Positions 6,534 through 13,524 of a stretch of 27,758 bases of DNA are shown in pieces. Each line of letters begins with the position of its first letter. Position 1 is the stretch's first letter. The position numbers were made by a program, and so were the translations under genes. The stretch is from a virus. The notes below the pieces were generated by a model, which was not told the DNA's origin, searched no databases, and saw only the letters and a list, made by a program, of their open reading frames with translations. Where the stretch lies: positions 1-27,758 of IMG/VR virus record IMGVR_UViG_3300042564_000616; one strand, 5' to 3'.

Positions 6534-6876
6534 CTTTTTTCTCGGCAGTTTTTTTCTTGTCTTCGTGATAAAAATTGGTTTCTTCACCTTGTAACTTTTC
6601 ACAAATTTCTTGTATATCTCGTTCTGTTAATTTGTTTTCCATTCCTTCTACGGGGAACATATCTTTATATTGATCAAACGCTCGATGTACCATAGGTTCA
6701 AATGCTTTAGCTGATACACTACGTCCTGCATCACAGTGACGATTGAATTTTTGTTGGAACGGATGAAATTCCTTACGGTAAAATTGTGGGTCGTTGCGCA
6801 TGAACAAGATTAGATCATCATGCAGATCAAATTCTTCTCGTTTCATGTTGGGGTTAAACAGTTCAAATATTTTCAT
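6511..6876 (-). CDS. Conserved phage protein (121 aa)
   Basis: A 121-residue charged protein of unknown function, starting MKIFELFNPNMKREEFD. The body contains DDLILFMRNDPQFYRKEFHPFQQKF and SAKAFEPMVHRAFDQYKDMFP, both predicted helical, and ends in a Lys/Asp-rich tail. I recall similar proteins with the pattern (F)MRNDPxFYRK in T4-like phages but no assigned role. It is the first gene after the terminator at 6913-6950 and overlaps the nucleotidyltransferase gene by 23 bases, so the two are likely cotranscribed. The MKIFELF start resembles the other short leaders in this cluster but lacks an obvious cleavage site. Confidence 0.8.
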   Translation of the reverse strand: MKIFELFNPNMKREEFDLHDDLILFMRNDPQFYRKEFHPFQQKFNRHCDAGRSVSAKAFEPMVHRAFDQYKDMFPVEGMENKLTERDIQEICEKLQGEETNFYHEDKKKTAEKKDDFKRTI

Positions 6877-6912
6877 AATTTTTAAAATCTACTGACGAGT
6901 TACTTACGCCAT

Positions 6913-6950
6913 AAAAAAATCCCTCTTACGATATTTATCGCAAAAGGGAT
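6913..6950 (-). terminator. Rho-independent terminator after the clpA block
   Basis: On the minus strand, ATCCCTTTTGCGAT pairs with ATCGTAAGAGGGAT (about 14 bp with two G-U pairs) and is followed by a run of seven T. It lies just downstream of the stop codon at 6969. Its apex contains the ATAAATA motif reported separately. Confidence 0.85.
6932..6939 (-). promoter_or_regulatory. Putative late promoter (GATAAATA) within terminator hairpin
   Basis: CGATAAATATCG sits in the apical part of the terminator hairpin, 56 bases before the ATG at 6876. If it is a gp55-type late promoter, transcription of the 6876-to-1 cluster would start inside the terminator of the clpA operon. Confidence 0.45.
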
Positions 6951-6968
6951 ATTAGGAAGTAGCTTTGA

Positions 6969-7610
6969 TTACTGCTTTATAACAGACTCAACGCTGTGTA
7001 TGAAGCCGCCCACAAACATTTTAACCACGGTTAATGTCTTTTCATCTTTAACGTAAAAATGACAGCCACCCCAGCAGGCTTTCTTAGATAAATCTGCTTT
7101 AGCACGTTTAGGCATGCGGATTTTATCCTTGCCTTCACACCATTGTACAAAGTTAGTAAAATCTTGTTTAGTCCTGCCCATAGTTACTTTATAGGCAAAG
7201 TCTAGATTTTTAACAATGATAGTACCTTGGTCTAAAACATCGTCTGTTCCTGTTGCTGGCAAACATACGTACTTGACGCGATCTGAGTCAAGTTTAGCTA
7301 GCTTTTCGATATCTTCTTTAGTATTAGTATAAAAGCTAATGAAAGGATTTTCAACTCTAATCTCGTAGTTTGATAATTTTTCCAGTGCTTCTTTTAACCA
7401 TGAAGTGTATAGTTGTTCGTCAAGAGTCAGTCTAATAAGCCATTTGTCAGCATTAGGATCGTTTTGAAGAAGTAACTCTTCAGTTACCCTTTCAAAATTA
7501 CAACCTCTAAACCAGCCAGCAGCTTTAGATACAAGCACAATTTTGTACTTGTATTTGTTGTTAAACAGCTTGGTTGTCTGCTTGGTCTGTATGGTTGGAT
7601 ATAACTTCAT
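6969..7610 (-). CDS. Unknown phage protein (213 aa), overlaps clpA
   Basis: A 213-residue soluble protein with no motif I can assign. Visible features are KYKIVLVSKAAGWFRGCNFERV near the N-terminus, WLIRLTLDEQLYTSWL (about 57-72), and a Cys-containing stretch ACWGGCHFYVKDEKTLTVVKMF near the C-terminus. The alternating pattern suggests an alpha/beta protein. It starts 50 bases inside the 3' end of clpA in another frame, preceded by AAAGGTAG; no other ATG exists nearby. It ends the clpA transcription unit, directly before the terminator at 6913-6950. Position beside clpA hints at an adaptor or regulator, but nothing in the sequence proves it. Confidence 0.8.
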   Translation of the reverse strand: MKLYPTIQTKQTTKLFNNKYKYKIVLVSKAAGWFRGCNFERVTEELLLQNDPNADKWLIRLTLDEQLYTSWLKEALEKLSNYEIRVENPFISFYTNTKEDIEKLAKLDSDRVKYVCLPATGTDDVLDQGTIIVKNLDFAYKVTMGRTKQDFTNFVQWCEGKDKIRMPKRAKADLSKKACWGGCHFYVKDEKTLTVVKMFVGGFIHSVESVIKQ

Positions 7611-9846
7611 CTACAACTACCTTTTGTACTTTTGGTTTAGCAGTTAAACTTAACAAATTATCAGCTACTCCAATGCTCAATGCTCCACCGTGCTTTAGGT
7701 CACCAAACAACATCATCTTAGCCAATGGACGTTTAATGTCCTTGTCAATGACACGTTGCAGAGGACGAGCACCCATTTTACTGTCAAAGCCCTTGTCAAT
7801 TAACCAATCAATTGCATCGTCACTGATTTTAATTTTAATGCCTTTGTCTTTAACTTGTTCACGCACTTCGACCATAAACTTACCGACAATTTTGATCATT
7901 GTTTCTTTAGTCAGCTTACCAAATGTAACCACTGCATCTAAACGATTGCGGAATTCAGGTGCAAAGAATTTCTTCAATGCTTCATCGCTATATTGCTTTT
8001 CTTGTTGACCGAATCCAATCTGATTCTTTTCAGAATCACTTGCGCCAGCATTAGTAGTAATGATTAGAATCAAATTACGGCAATCTGCTTTCTTACCATT
8101 AGATCCTGTGACAAATCCGTTGTCCATCATCTGTAATAAGATAGTTGACACATCAGGATGTGATTTTTCAATCTCGTCTAGCAACAACACACAGTTGGGA
8201 TTCTCTTGAACCTGTGTAATTAACAAGCCTGAATTTTCTTCAAATCCAACATAGCCCGGAGGTGATCCAATTAACTTACTAACTGAGTGCTTTTCTTGAT
8301 ATTCACTCATGTCAAAACGTATAAGTTTAACACCTAAGTTCTTAGCCAATGCTTTGGCAGTTTCAGTCTTACCTGTACCAGTTGGCCCCATAAACACAAA
8401 TGCACCTACTGGACGATTCTCTGCTTTTAGACCAGCCTGGCTGACCAATATCTTATCAACAATTTCTGTAATAGCAGTATCTTGTCCATAGACTTCTTGT
8501 TGCAAGTTAGCCTCAAGATTAGCGAGACTACTTGACTCTTGTTCTGCAATTTTTTCAGTGGGCATGTTAACAACCTTGGCCAGTTCGTATTGAATGGCTG
8601 CTTCGTCAACAACACGGTCGTCTGCAAGTTTAAGATTGAAACGACTGCAAGCAAGGTCGATTAGATCAATTGCTTTGTCAGGTAACTTTTTATCTGTTTG
8701 ATACTTAATGCTGAGTTTAACAGCCGCCTGGATAGCATCGTCTTTGATCTTAACATTGTGATGACCTTCATAGTACTTCTTAATACCTTTAAGAATCTGT
8801 ATGGCCATTTCTGGAGTAGGCTCATCAATAGTGATACGTGCAAACCTACGCATGAGCGCACGATCTTTTTCAAAGTACTTGCGATATTCTTCCCAAGTAG
8901 TTGATGCAATAACTTTAATATTGCCCTTGCTTAGTGCAGGCTTCATCATGTTGGCAAGATCGTTACTATTTTGCTGTCCACCTGCACCTGCCCCACTGAT
9001 CATGTGTGCTTCGTCAATAAACAAAACGGTCTTGCCTTTCTTGTCAAGACCTTTAAGTACCATTTTAAAGCGTTCTTCGAAGTCTCCGCGATACTTTGAT
9101 CCTGCAAGCATGGCACTGATGTCCAAGTTGAACACTGTATATTCTTTTAAGAAGTCTGGAACAGCACCTTTAACAATATTATAGGCTAGTCCTTCTGCAA
9201 TAGCAGTTTTACCAACACCTGGATCACCAACTAGTATCACGTTTGACTTGCTACGGCGCCCTAGTGATAAGGCAATGTTTTCTAACTCGTCAATACGACC
9301 AATGACCGGATCAACCTTGTTCTTTTTAACTGCATCATTAAGGTTAGTTGTAAATGCACGTAGGGCTTTTTCGCCCTGTCCGTCTCGTTGTTCTTCCACT
9401 GAGTCTACTTCTGTAATATCTGAATTTAAATAATCGGCAAATTTATCTTTGTCAATCTCTGCTTGTTGAATGTAATAGTTTGCATATGAACGCTTTTCGC
9501 TCATCATAGCAAGGAATACATCTGTTGGTTCAATTTTTTGACGCCCATTAAACAGGACCTGTGTAAATGCACGATTAAGCACACGCTCTACTGCCTGCGT
9601 CTTACGTGGTTTAACATCTGTTTGTTCTGTGATGATTTCATCACATTTATTTTTAAGATACAGCTCTAAATTCTTTTTAAGGAAATCAGCATCTGCACCA
9701 TAGCCAGTGACACATTTATGAAATGTATCTTCGCATAACATAGAAAACAACAAGTGTTCAATTGTTAAGTATTCATGCTTTAGCTTCTTAGCTACATCAA
9801 TAGCTTTTTCAAATACCATTTGCAATTCGCTGCTAGGTTCTACCAT
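7561..9846 (-). CDS. clpA: ClpA-type AAA+ unfoldase
   Basis: A 761-residue, full-length ClpA homologue (E. coli ClpA is 758). It has an N-domain (1-145), D1 with Walker A GDPGVGKT (207-214) and Walker B VLFIDEAH (274-281), D2 with Walker A GPTGTGKT (487-494) and Walker B VLLLDEIE (553-560), and the C-terminal small domain with GARPLQRVID. There is no ClpB middle coiled coil, which excludes a disaggregase. The IGF tripeptide at 610-612 falls where ClpA and ClpX carry the loop that docks on ClpP, so it could feed substrates to host ClpP. No clpP lies in this window. The start has AGGA seven bases upstream and overlaps the 2OG oxygenase stop by 7 bases. Confidence 0.95.
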   Translation of the reverse strand: MVEPSSELQMVFEKAIDVAKKLKHEYLTIEHLLFSMLCEDTFHKCVTGYGADADFLKKNLELYLKNKCDEIITEQTDVKPRKTQAVERVLNRAFTQVLFNGRQKIEPTDVFLAMMSEKRSYANYYIQQAEIDKDKFADYLNSDITEVDSVEEQRDGQGEKALRAFTTNLNDAVKKNKVDPVIGRIDELENIALSLGRRSKSNVILVGDPGVGKTAIAEGLAYNIVKGAVPDFLKEYTVFNLDISAMLAGSKYRGDFEERFKMVLKGLDKKGKTVLFIDEAHMISGAGAGGQQNSNDLANMMKPALSKGNIKVIASTTWEEYRKYFEKDRALMRRFARITIDEPTPEMAIQILKGIKKYYEGHHNVKIKDDAIQAAVKLSIKYQTDKKLPDKAIDLIDLACSRFNLKLADDRVVDEAAIQYELAKVVNMPTEKIAEQESSSLANLEANLQQEVYGQDTAITEIVDKILVSQAGLKAENRPVGAFVFMGPTGTGKTETAKALAKNLGVKLIRFDMSEYQEKHSVSKLIGSPPGYVGFEENSGLLITQVQENPNCVLLLDEIEKSHPDVSTILLQMMDNGFVTGSNGKKADCRNLILIITTNAGASDSEKNQIGFGQQEKQYSDEALKKFFAPEFRNRLDAVVTFGKLTKETMIKIVGKFMVEVREQVKDKGIKIKISDDAIDWLIDKGFDSKMGARPLQRVIDKDIKRPLAKMMLFGDLKHGGALSIGVADNLLSLTAKPKVQKVVVDEVISNHTDQADNQAV

Positions 9847-10439
9847 TTAGTTTCCTTTGTTGTATAATTAATATTAATTACTACACGTTTTGCCATAGTA
9901 GTTGGAGACTGACTAGCATGGTAGTGTAATCCGTTAAACCATATAAGTTTATTTTCTTCAGGAGTTGAAGTTTCCATTATTGTTGATTGCCCTTTATGCA
10001 CTTGTTGAAAATATTGATATGTATCTGCATTATCCGAAGAATCATATTTTTCATTATATATTTGAGTATCGCCGTCGCCGTCGTCAAGATAAAGTAAGCC
10101 AACCATGTGTGGATACGGCAAATCTACGTGGGCACCGCCGGTAAAATATTGAGGACTAATAGAATGTAATCCTAATCGAATTCGTATAATTTGGTCAACG
10201 TTTTGTCCGCTGTTTTCTAGTGCCGAAAATGCAGCTATCATTAACGGATCGCCTAATGGGGATACAGATTTTCCATCCATAATAGCAAAATGAGTCCACG
10301 AATGACTATAGATGCTCGGCTGTGCAGAGTAATAGTCAGTCATGGTAGCGTACCACGGAGTTTCTATACCTAATATTAGTTGTTTAACTTTTTTAAAAAC
10401 TATAGGAGTTAGTGCGCCATAACATTTATTAACAGTCAT
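9840..10439 (-). CDS. 2-oxoglutarate/Fe(II)-dependent oxygenase
   Basis: A 199-residue protein of the phage 2OG-Fe(II) oxygenase type. Iron ligands are H104 and D106 (GGAHVDLPYPHMVGLLYLDD) and probably H174 (LHYHASQSP); R185 (AKRVVININY) fits the 2-oxoglutarate contact. These enzymes hydroxylate or demethylate proteins, nucleic acids or small molecules; related genes are common in cyanophages and pelagiphages and their substrates are mostly unknown. It lies between the J-protein gene and clpA, overlapping clpA by 7 bases. Family assignment is good; the substrate is open. Confidence 0.9.
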   Translation of the reverse strand: MTVNKCYGALTPIVFKKVKQLILGIETPWYATMTDYYSAQPSIYSHSWTHFAIMDGKSVSPLGDPLMIAAFSALENSGQNVDQIIRIRLGLHSISPQYFTGGAHVDLPYPHMVGLLYLDDGDGDTQIYNEKYDSSDNADTYQYFQQVHKGQSTIMETSTPEENKLIWFNGLHYHASQSPTTMAKRVVININYTTKETKW

Positions 10440-10458
10440 TCAGTTTCCGTTGTTAGGT

Positions 10459-11310
10459 TTAATGTAGTTTAACATATAATGCTTGTAACTCTCGAATCAA
10501 TTGGGGATCTGTTACAGCCGGAATGTGTATATTAAGTACAACAATTAAACTTCCTACTCGTCCAGTATTCACATCTCTAAATCCGCGGCCACCGCTGGCA
10601 AACTCTGCCCCATGCTGAATTCCTGGGCGCAATCTTAACGGCATTGTTGATCCGTCTAGGCAAGCAACCTCTTTCATACAACCTATCATAGCTTCTAAAG
10701 CTGTAACAGTTAGTATGGTAATTAGTTCATTACCTCGGCGTTCCCAAACAGGATCAGGTTCAACTATTACTGTTACGTTGAGATTACCTCGAGGCAGATT
10801 GGGAATAGAATCGTCGCCTAAATCACCGTAGCGAATAGTTTGGCCGCTTTGCACACCTGGTGGAATATCAACTACCACAGTTTGCGCACGGCCAGCAGGT
10901 GTATTAAACCTTGCCTCAATTTGCGTACCAGTATAACTTTGCTTAAACGTAATGCTAACCCTAATTGATAGATCTTTATTACGACCTCGCTGCTGGAATC
11001 CTCCGAAAGGGCTGGCTCCTCCAAATCCAAATGCTGCTCCGAAGATATCGTTTACATCGGGGAATCCATGATTGCTACTACGTGCGTGAATAAAGGGGTT
11101 ATTTTTTTGAGCGTTATACTGTTGTCGTTTTTGCTCGTCGCCTAACGTGTCATACGCTTGCGATATTTCTTGAAATTTTTGTGTGTCGCCACCACGATCA
11201 GGATGATTCTTCATGGCCAACTTTTTGTAGGCCTTTTTGATATCATCCTGACTTGCGTTTTCAGCTACACCTAATATTTGATAATAGTCCATAGTGCTAT
11301 TATATAGCAT
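10459..11310 (-). CDS. dnaJ: DnaJ/CbpA-like J-domain co-chaperone (no zinc finger)
   Basis: A 283-residue class B J protein. The J domain (about 7-72) has the HPD motif at 36-38, needed to stimulate DnaK ATPase. A Gly/Phe region follows (about 80-110, [13 protein letters not shown]), then two beta-rich C-terminal substrate domains (110-283) without the CxxCxGxG zinc repeats of true DnaJ, so CbpA is the closer comparison. It should work with host DnaK. ATG 11310 has AGGT upstream; ATG 11292 (MDYYQILGV) is a common J-protein start but has no ribosome site. Together with clpA and groES it gives the phage three proteostasis genes. Confidence 0.92.
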   Translation of the reverse strand: MLYNSTMDYYQILGVAENASQDDIKKAYKKLAMKNHPDRGGDTQKFQEISQAYDTLGDEQKRQQYNAQKNNPFIHARSSNHGFPDVNDIFGAAFGFGGASPFGGFQQRGRNKDLSIRVSITFKQSYTGTQIEARFNTPAGRAQTVVVDIPPGVQSGQTIRYGDLGDDSIPNLPRGNLNVTVIVEPDPVWERRGNELITILTVTALEAMIGCMKEVACLDGSTMPLRLRPGIQHGAEFASGGRGFRDVNTGRVGSLIVVLNIHIPAVTDPQLIRELQALYVKLH

Positions 11311-11312
11311 TA

Positions 11313-11327
11313 TGACCTAAAAGGTCA
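11313..11327. promoter_or_regulatory. Perfect inverted repeat before dnaJ, possible operator or hairpin
   Basis: TGACCT-AAA-AGGTCA, two perfect 6-base arms around three bases, lies just before the dnaJ start and includes the stop codon of the holin gene. It could be a protein-binding site or a small hairpin controlling access to the AGGT ribosome site, which is in one arm. No T-run follows, so it is not a typical terminator. Confidence 0.35.
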
Positions 11328-11912
11328 ATCTATTTCAGGAAAATCTTCTTCAAATGGTGGTCTGCTAGGCATTGGCTTGTCCATAGCAGGCATCATTGTT
11401 GCTGCCGCAAAGCCTCCGGCTGCACCAACTGCTGCGGCTCCGAGTGGTGCTGAACTAAAAGATCTTGGTGCTGTTGATACTGGAGTTGTACCCCAACTCG
11501 GTGCCGGTGTATAACTTGTGCTTGGTGCTGGAGAACCGAAGCCCCCAGGTGCCGCACCGAATCCTGATTGCGGTGCGCCAAATGCTGGAGGCCCGCCCTG
11601 AAATCCTGTTCCTGGTGCTTGTATTCCGCCATTGTTTGCTCCACCTAGTTTTTCTTGTGTGCGACCAAATGCCGCAATACCAAGTACCGCACCCATGGCA
11701 ATATGGAATAAACCGGCACCTTGCAGTGTCAGTGGATTCCATTGTGTAAGACCTGTGCCTACGGTAGTCTGCAACAGACTCCATAGGATTGGAAATACAA
11801 CCATGTCCATGGTACAGACCAGCATGTACATCCAACCCATCATTGGACGCCATTTTGAGTTCATCCAATCTTCTTTTTTTGATTCGCTTGCGCTTTTAAC
11901 TTCTTCACTCAT
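11325..11912 (-). CDS. Putative holin (3TM, gene-transfer-agent type)
   Basis: A 195-residue membrane protein. Residues about 20-85 match the plan of the 3TM GTA-type holin family: SKWRPMMGWMYMLVCTMDMVVFPILW (first TM), then PLTLQGAGLFHIAMGAVLGIAAFGRTQEK. The N-terminus is cytosol-like (charged). After the membrane part comes a long Gly/Ala/Pro/Ser-rich tail (90-175) that ends acidic (FEEDFPEID), an unusual extension. It would make inner-membrane lesions that let the endolysin out. Spanin candidates just upstream in the operon support this. Confidence 0.8.
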   Translation of the reverse strand: MSEEVKSASESKKEDWMNSKWRPMMGWMYMLVCTMDMVVFPILWSLLQTTVGTGLTQWNPLTLQGAGLFHIAMGAVLGIAAFGRTQEKLGGANNGGIQAPGTGFQGGPPAFGAPQSGFGAAPGGFGSPAPSTSYTPAPSWGTTPVSTAPRSFSSAPLGAAAVGAAGGFAAATMMPAMDKPMPSRPPFEEDFPEID

Positions 11913-11931
11913 TGTTCGCCCCTACCTTTAT

Positions 11932-12495
11932 TTAAAAGAACAGATATAAGCCGTTTAGGCTTAGTAGTATTCCGAATCCTGCTACTAGAAAACTACCCCA
12001 GAACATGGCCACACTAACTGCAAGAATACTTGCTGATAGCACAACAATGGCTAACTGATATGCTGTATTAGCATATGCAATCCAAGGACTAGACTTCTTT
12101 GCTTCTTCACGAACTGCTTCCATAGCACGAGCTTTTTCGGCAATATCTTTCTTGTCAGCATCCATGCGCTCTTTTTCAGCTTGGAATTCTGCTTTTAGTT
12201 TTGGATCAGTTGCGGTCTTGCCTGCAATTTCGTATGTGACGCCACGTCCTGCTTTGGCTTGATACTGAGCCCAAGTGTTATTAGCACCTAAGGTATTGTT
12301 TAATACTGTGCTGGATAGTTTGCCACCATACCAAGAATTTACTGCTAATAATAATGCAAATACAGAAATAACCATACCTGCTTTGTCTTTTAACTTTGCT
12401 TCACGTTCTGATCTTGATCCCACCGGAGGCTTAGGTGCGTCCGGATCTTTTGGTTGCTTGTTTACTAAGTTTAATACTGAATCTATCAATGCCAT
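11932..12495 (-). CDS. Membrane protein, DUF4337-like
   Basis: A 187-residue protein with one N-terminal TM (about 39-60, GMVISVFALLLAVNSWYGGKL), a charged helical loop (90-135) and two C-terminal TMs (about 140-187). NNTLGANNTWAQYQAK right after the first TM is the pattern of the DUF4337 family of bacterial membrane proteins, whose function is unknown. It lies between the holin and the lipoprotein/spanin genes, so a role in lysis or its timing (antiholin-like) is possible but unproven. The gap to the holin gene is 19 bases. Confidence 0.75.
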   Translation of the reverse strand: MALIDSVLNLVNKQPKDPDAPKPPVGSRSEREAKLKDKAGMVISVFALLLAVNSWYGGKLSSTVLNNTLGANNTWAQYQAKAGRGVTYEIAGKTATDPKLKAEFQAEKERMDADKKDIAEKARAMEAVREEAKKSSPWIAYANTAYQLAIVVLSASILAVSVAMFWGSFLVAGFGILLSLNGLYLFF

Positions 12496-12527
12496 CTTTC
12501 GCTCCTGCTTAATGTACTACTATTTAA

Positions 12528-12749
12528 TTAAAATCCAAATATATTCTTCTTTGGTTCTATTAGAAATTTTTCTGCAATTGCAGCACCCTTTGCTCTTACG
12601 TGAGCATCAGGACTAACTAACATCTCATTGATCAACGCAGCTTTGGCCATCTTGTCCATGGTTTGATCTTTAGACATTGACTTTTGTACTTCTGGATTAG
12701 TAACGCAGCCTGCTAACAACATTGCTGTAATAATTAATGTAATTTTCAT
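12528..12749 (-). CDS. Small lipoprotein (73 aa)
   Basis: A 73-residue protein with a short lipoprotein signal: MKITLIITAMLLAGC, lipobox LAGC with C15 as lipidation site. The mature part (about 59 residues) is helical, with SMSKDQTMDKMAKAALINEML. It overlaps the o-spanin gene stop by 4 bases (ATGA). A second small lipoprotein next to a spanin pair is unusual; it could be another envelope-disrupting or superinfection-exclusion protein. Function unknown. Confidence 0.8.
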   Translation of the reverse strand: MKITLIITAMLLAGCVTNPEVQKSMSKDQTMDKMAKAALINEMLVSPDAHVRAKGAAIAEKFLIEPKKNIFGF

Positions 12750-13012
12750 TTTATGCTCTCGTATATTTTCTTTTGTGTATCATACCACTCTTGCCAACCT
12801 TCTACTTTAGTTGAACATTCGTAATATAAGGTATAGTTGTGTATTACAACCTTTAACATTTCTGTTATTGCTACTTTGTCACCTTCAATTTTTCTCAACT
12901 GCTCGCATTTTTCTTTTAATGCCTGCGGTGCTTCTGGAAACTTAGGTTTAACGGGTACAGGAGTTGAACATGCAACTAATAATGTAGTTAAAAGTATAGC
13001 AAGGTAATTCAT
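12746..13012 (-). CDS. Putative outer-membrane spanin lipoprotein (o-spanin, Rz1-like)
   Basis: An 88-residue lipoprotein: signal MNYLAILLTTLLVAC with lipobox LVAC and C15, then a Pro-rich stretch (STPVPVKPKFPEAP) typical of Rz1-type o-spanins, and a helical remainder with two more Cys (C36, C66 by my count). Its ATG overlaps the stop of the i-spanin candidate by 4 bases, the usual arrangement of a separate spanin pair. It should sit in the outer membrane and join the inner-membrane partner across the periplasm to fuse membranes at lysis. Assignment is by structure and context, not by strong motif. Confidence 0.75.
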   Translation of the reverse strand: MNYLAILLTTLLVACSTPVPVKPKFPEAPQALKEKCEQLRKIEGDKVAITEMLKVVIHNYTLYYECSTKVEGWQEWYDTQKKIYESIK

Positions 13013-13524
13013 TTCTTACCCTCTGCTGCTTTGTTTAATTCTGTAGCTTGATTATGTATATCTATCATTTCCTTAGGAACAGGACAGTTTTCAATGTATT
13101 TGATCACTTCTTCTCGTCTAATTCTTTCAGGACCTTCAACTTCTTTGATTACGTCTTTAGTGTTCCATCTATCAACATATTTGATAATGTCTTGACCCTT
13201 TTCTTTAATCACTTTGGTCTTTGTAACAACCTTTTCTTGAATCTCTACATTCTTAGTATTAGCAGCTTCTTCTGCTAGTTTAACCTTGTCTTCTAGGTCT
13301 TTGATCTTAGCTTCCCATATTGCATTAGTACTGTTAGCACTTATAAACCATACGCTAACTAACAAGCTGGCAACACTAACAGCCTGTATAGGAAATCTAT
13401 ACTGACTAACAAAAGGTATGCGCTTTAGTAGCCACGCTGATAATAATCCTACTATGCTAGCTACTAGCAATGTAGTCCATAACCACTCAGGTAAAAGACC
13501 TAACATCCATTGAAATTGCCACAT
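13009..13524 (-). CDS. Putative inner-membrane spanin (i-spanin, Rz-like)
   Basis: A 171-residue protein with two N-terminal TM segments (about 10-33 and 46-64), then a long charged coiled coil (about 68-125, starting KIKDLEDKVKLAEEAANTK) and a short end with one Cys (IENCPVPKEM). Classical Rz has one TM; a two-TM version is seen in some T4-like phages of aquatic hosts. Placement directly before an ATGA-coupled lipoprotein gene supports the spanin call. The 13524 start overlaps the neighbouring stop by one base. Confidence 0.75.
   Translation of the reverse strand: MWQFQWMLGLLPEWLWTTLLVASIVGLLSAWLLKRIPFVSQYRFPIQAVSVASLLVSVWFISANSTNAIWEAKIKDLEDKVKLAEEAANTKNVEIQEKVVTKTKVIKEKGQDIIKYVDRWNTKDVIKEVEGPERIRREEVIKYIENCPVPKEMIDIHNQATELNKAAEGKK

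Noticed and set aside
6534-6602. 23-residue N-terminal extension of the nucleotidyltransferase
   Set aside because: Lys-rich read-through inside the upstream gene; the start MILRELFEA matches the neighbouring leader MLLRELTQP.
7574-9433. Plus-strand frames up to 144 aa across clpA
   Set aside because: They lie antisense to a fully recognisable ClpA coding sequence and show no motif of their own.
11393-11868. Alternative minus-strand frames of 83 and 137 aa over the holin gene
   Set aside because: Gln/His- or Cys-rich frames without ribosome sites, shadowing the membrane-protein frame with good holin features.
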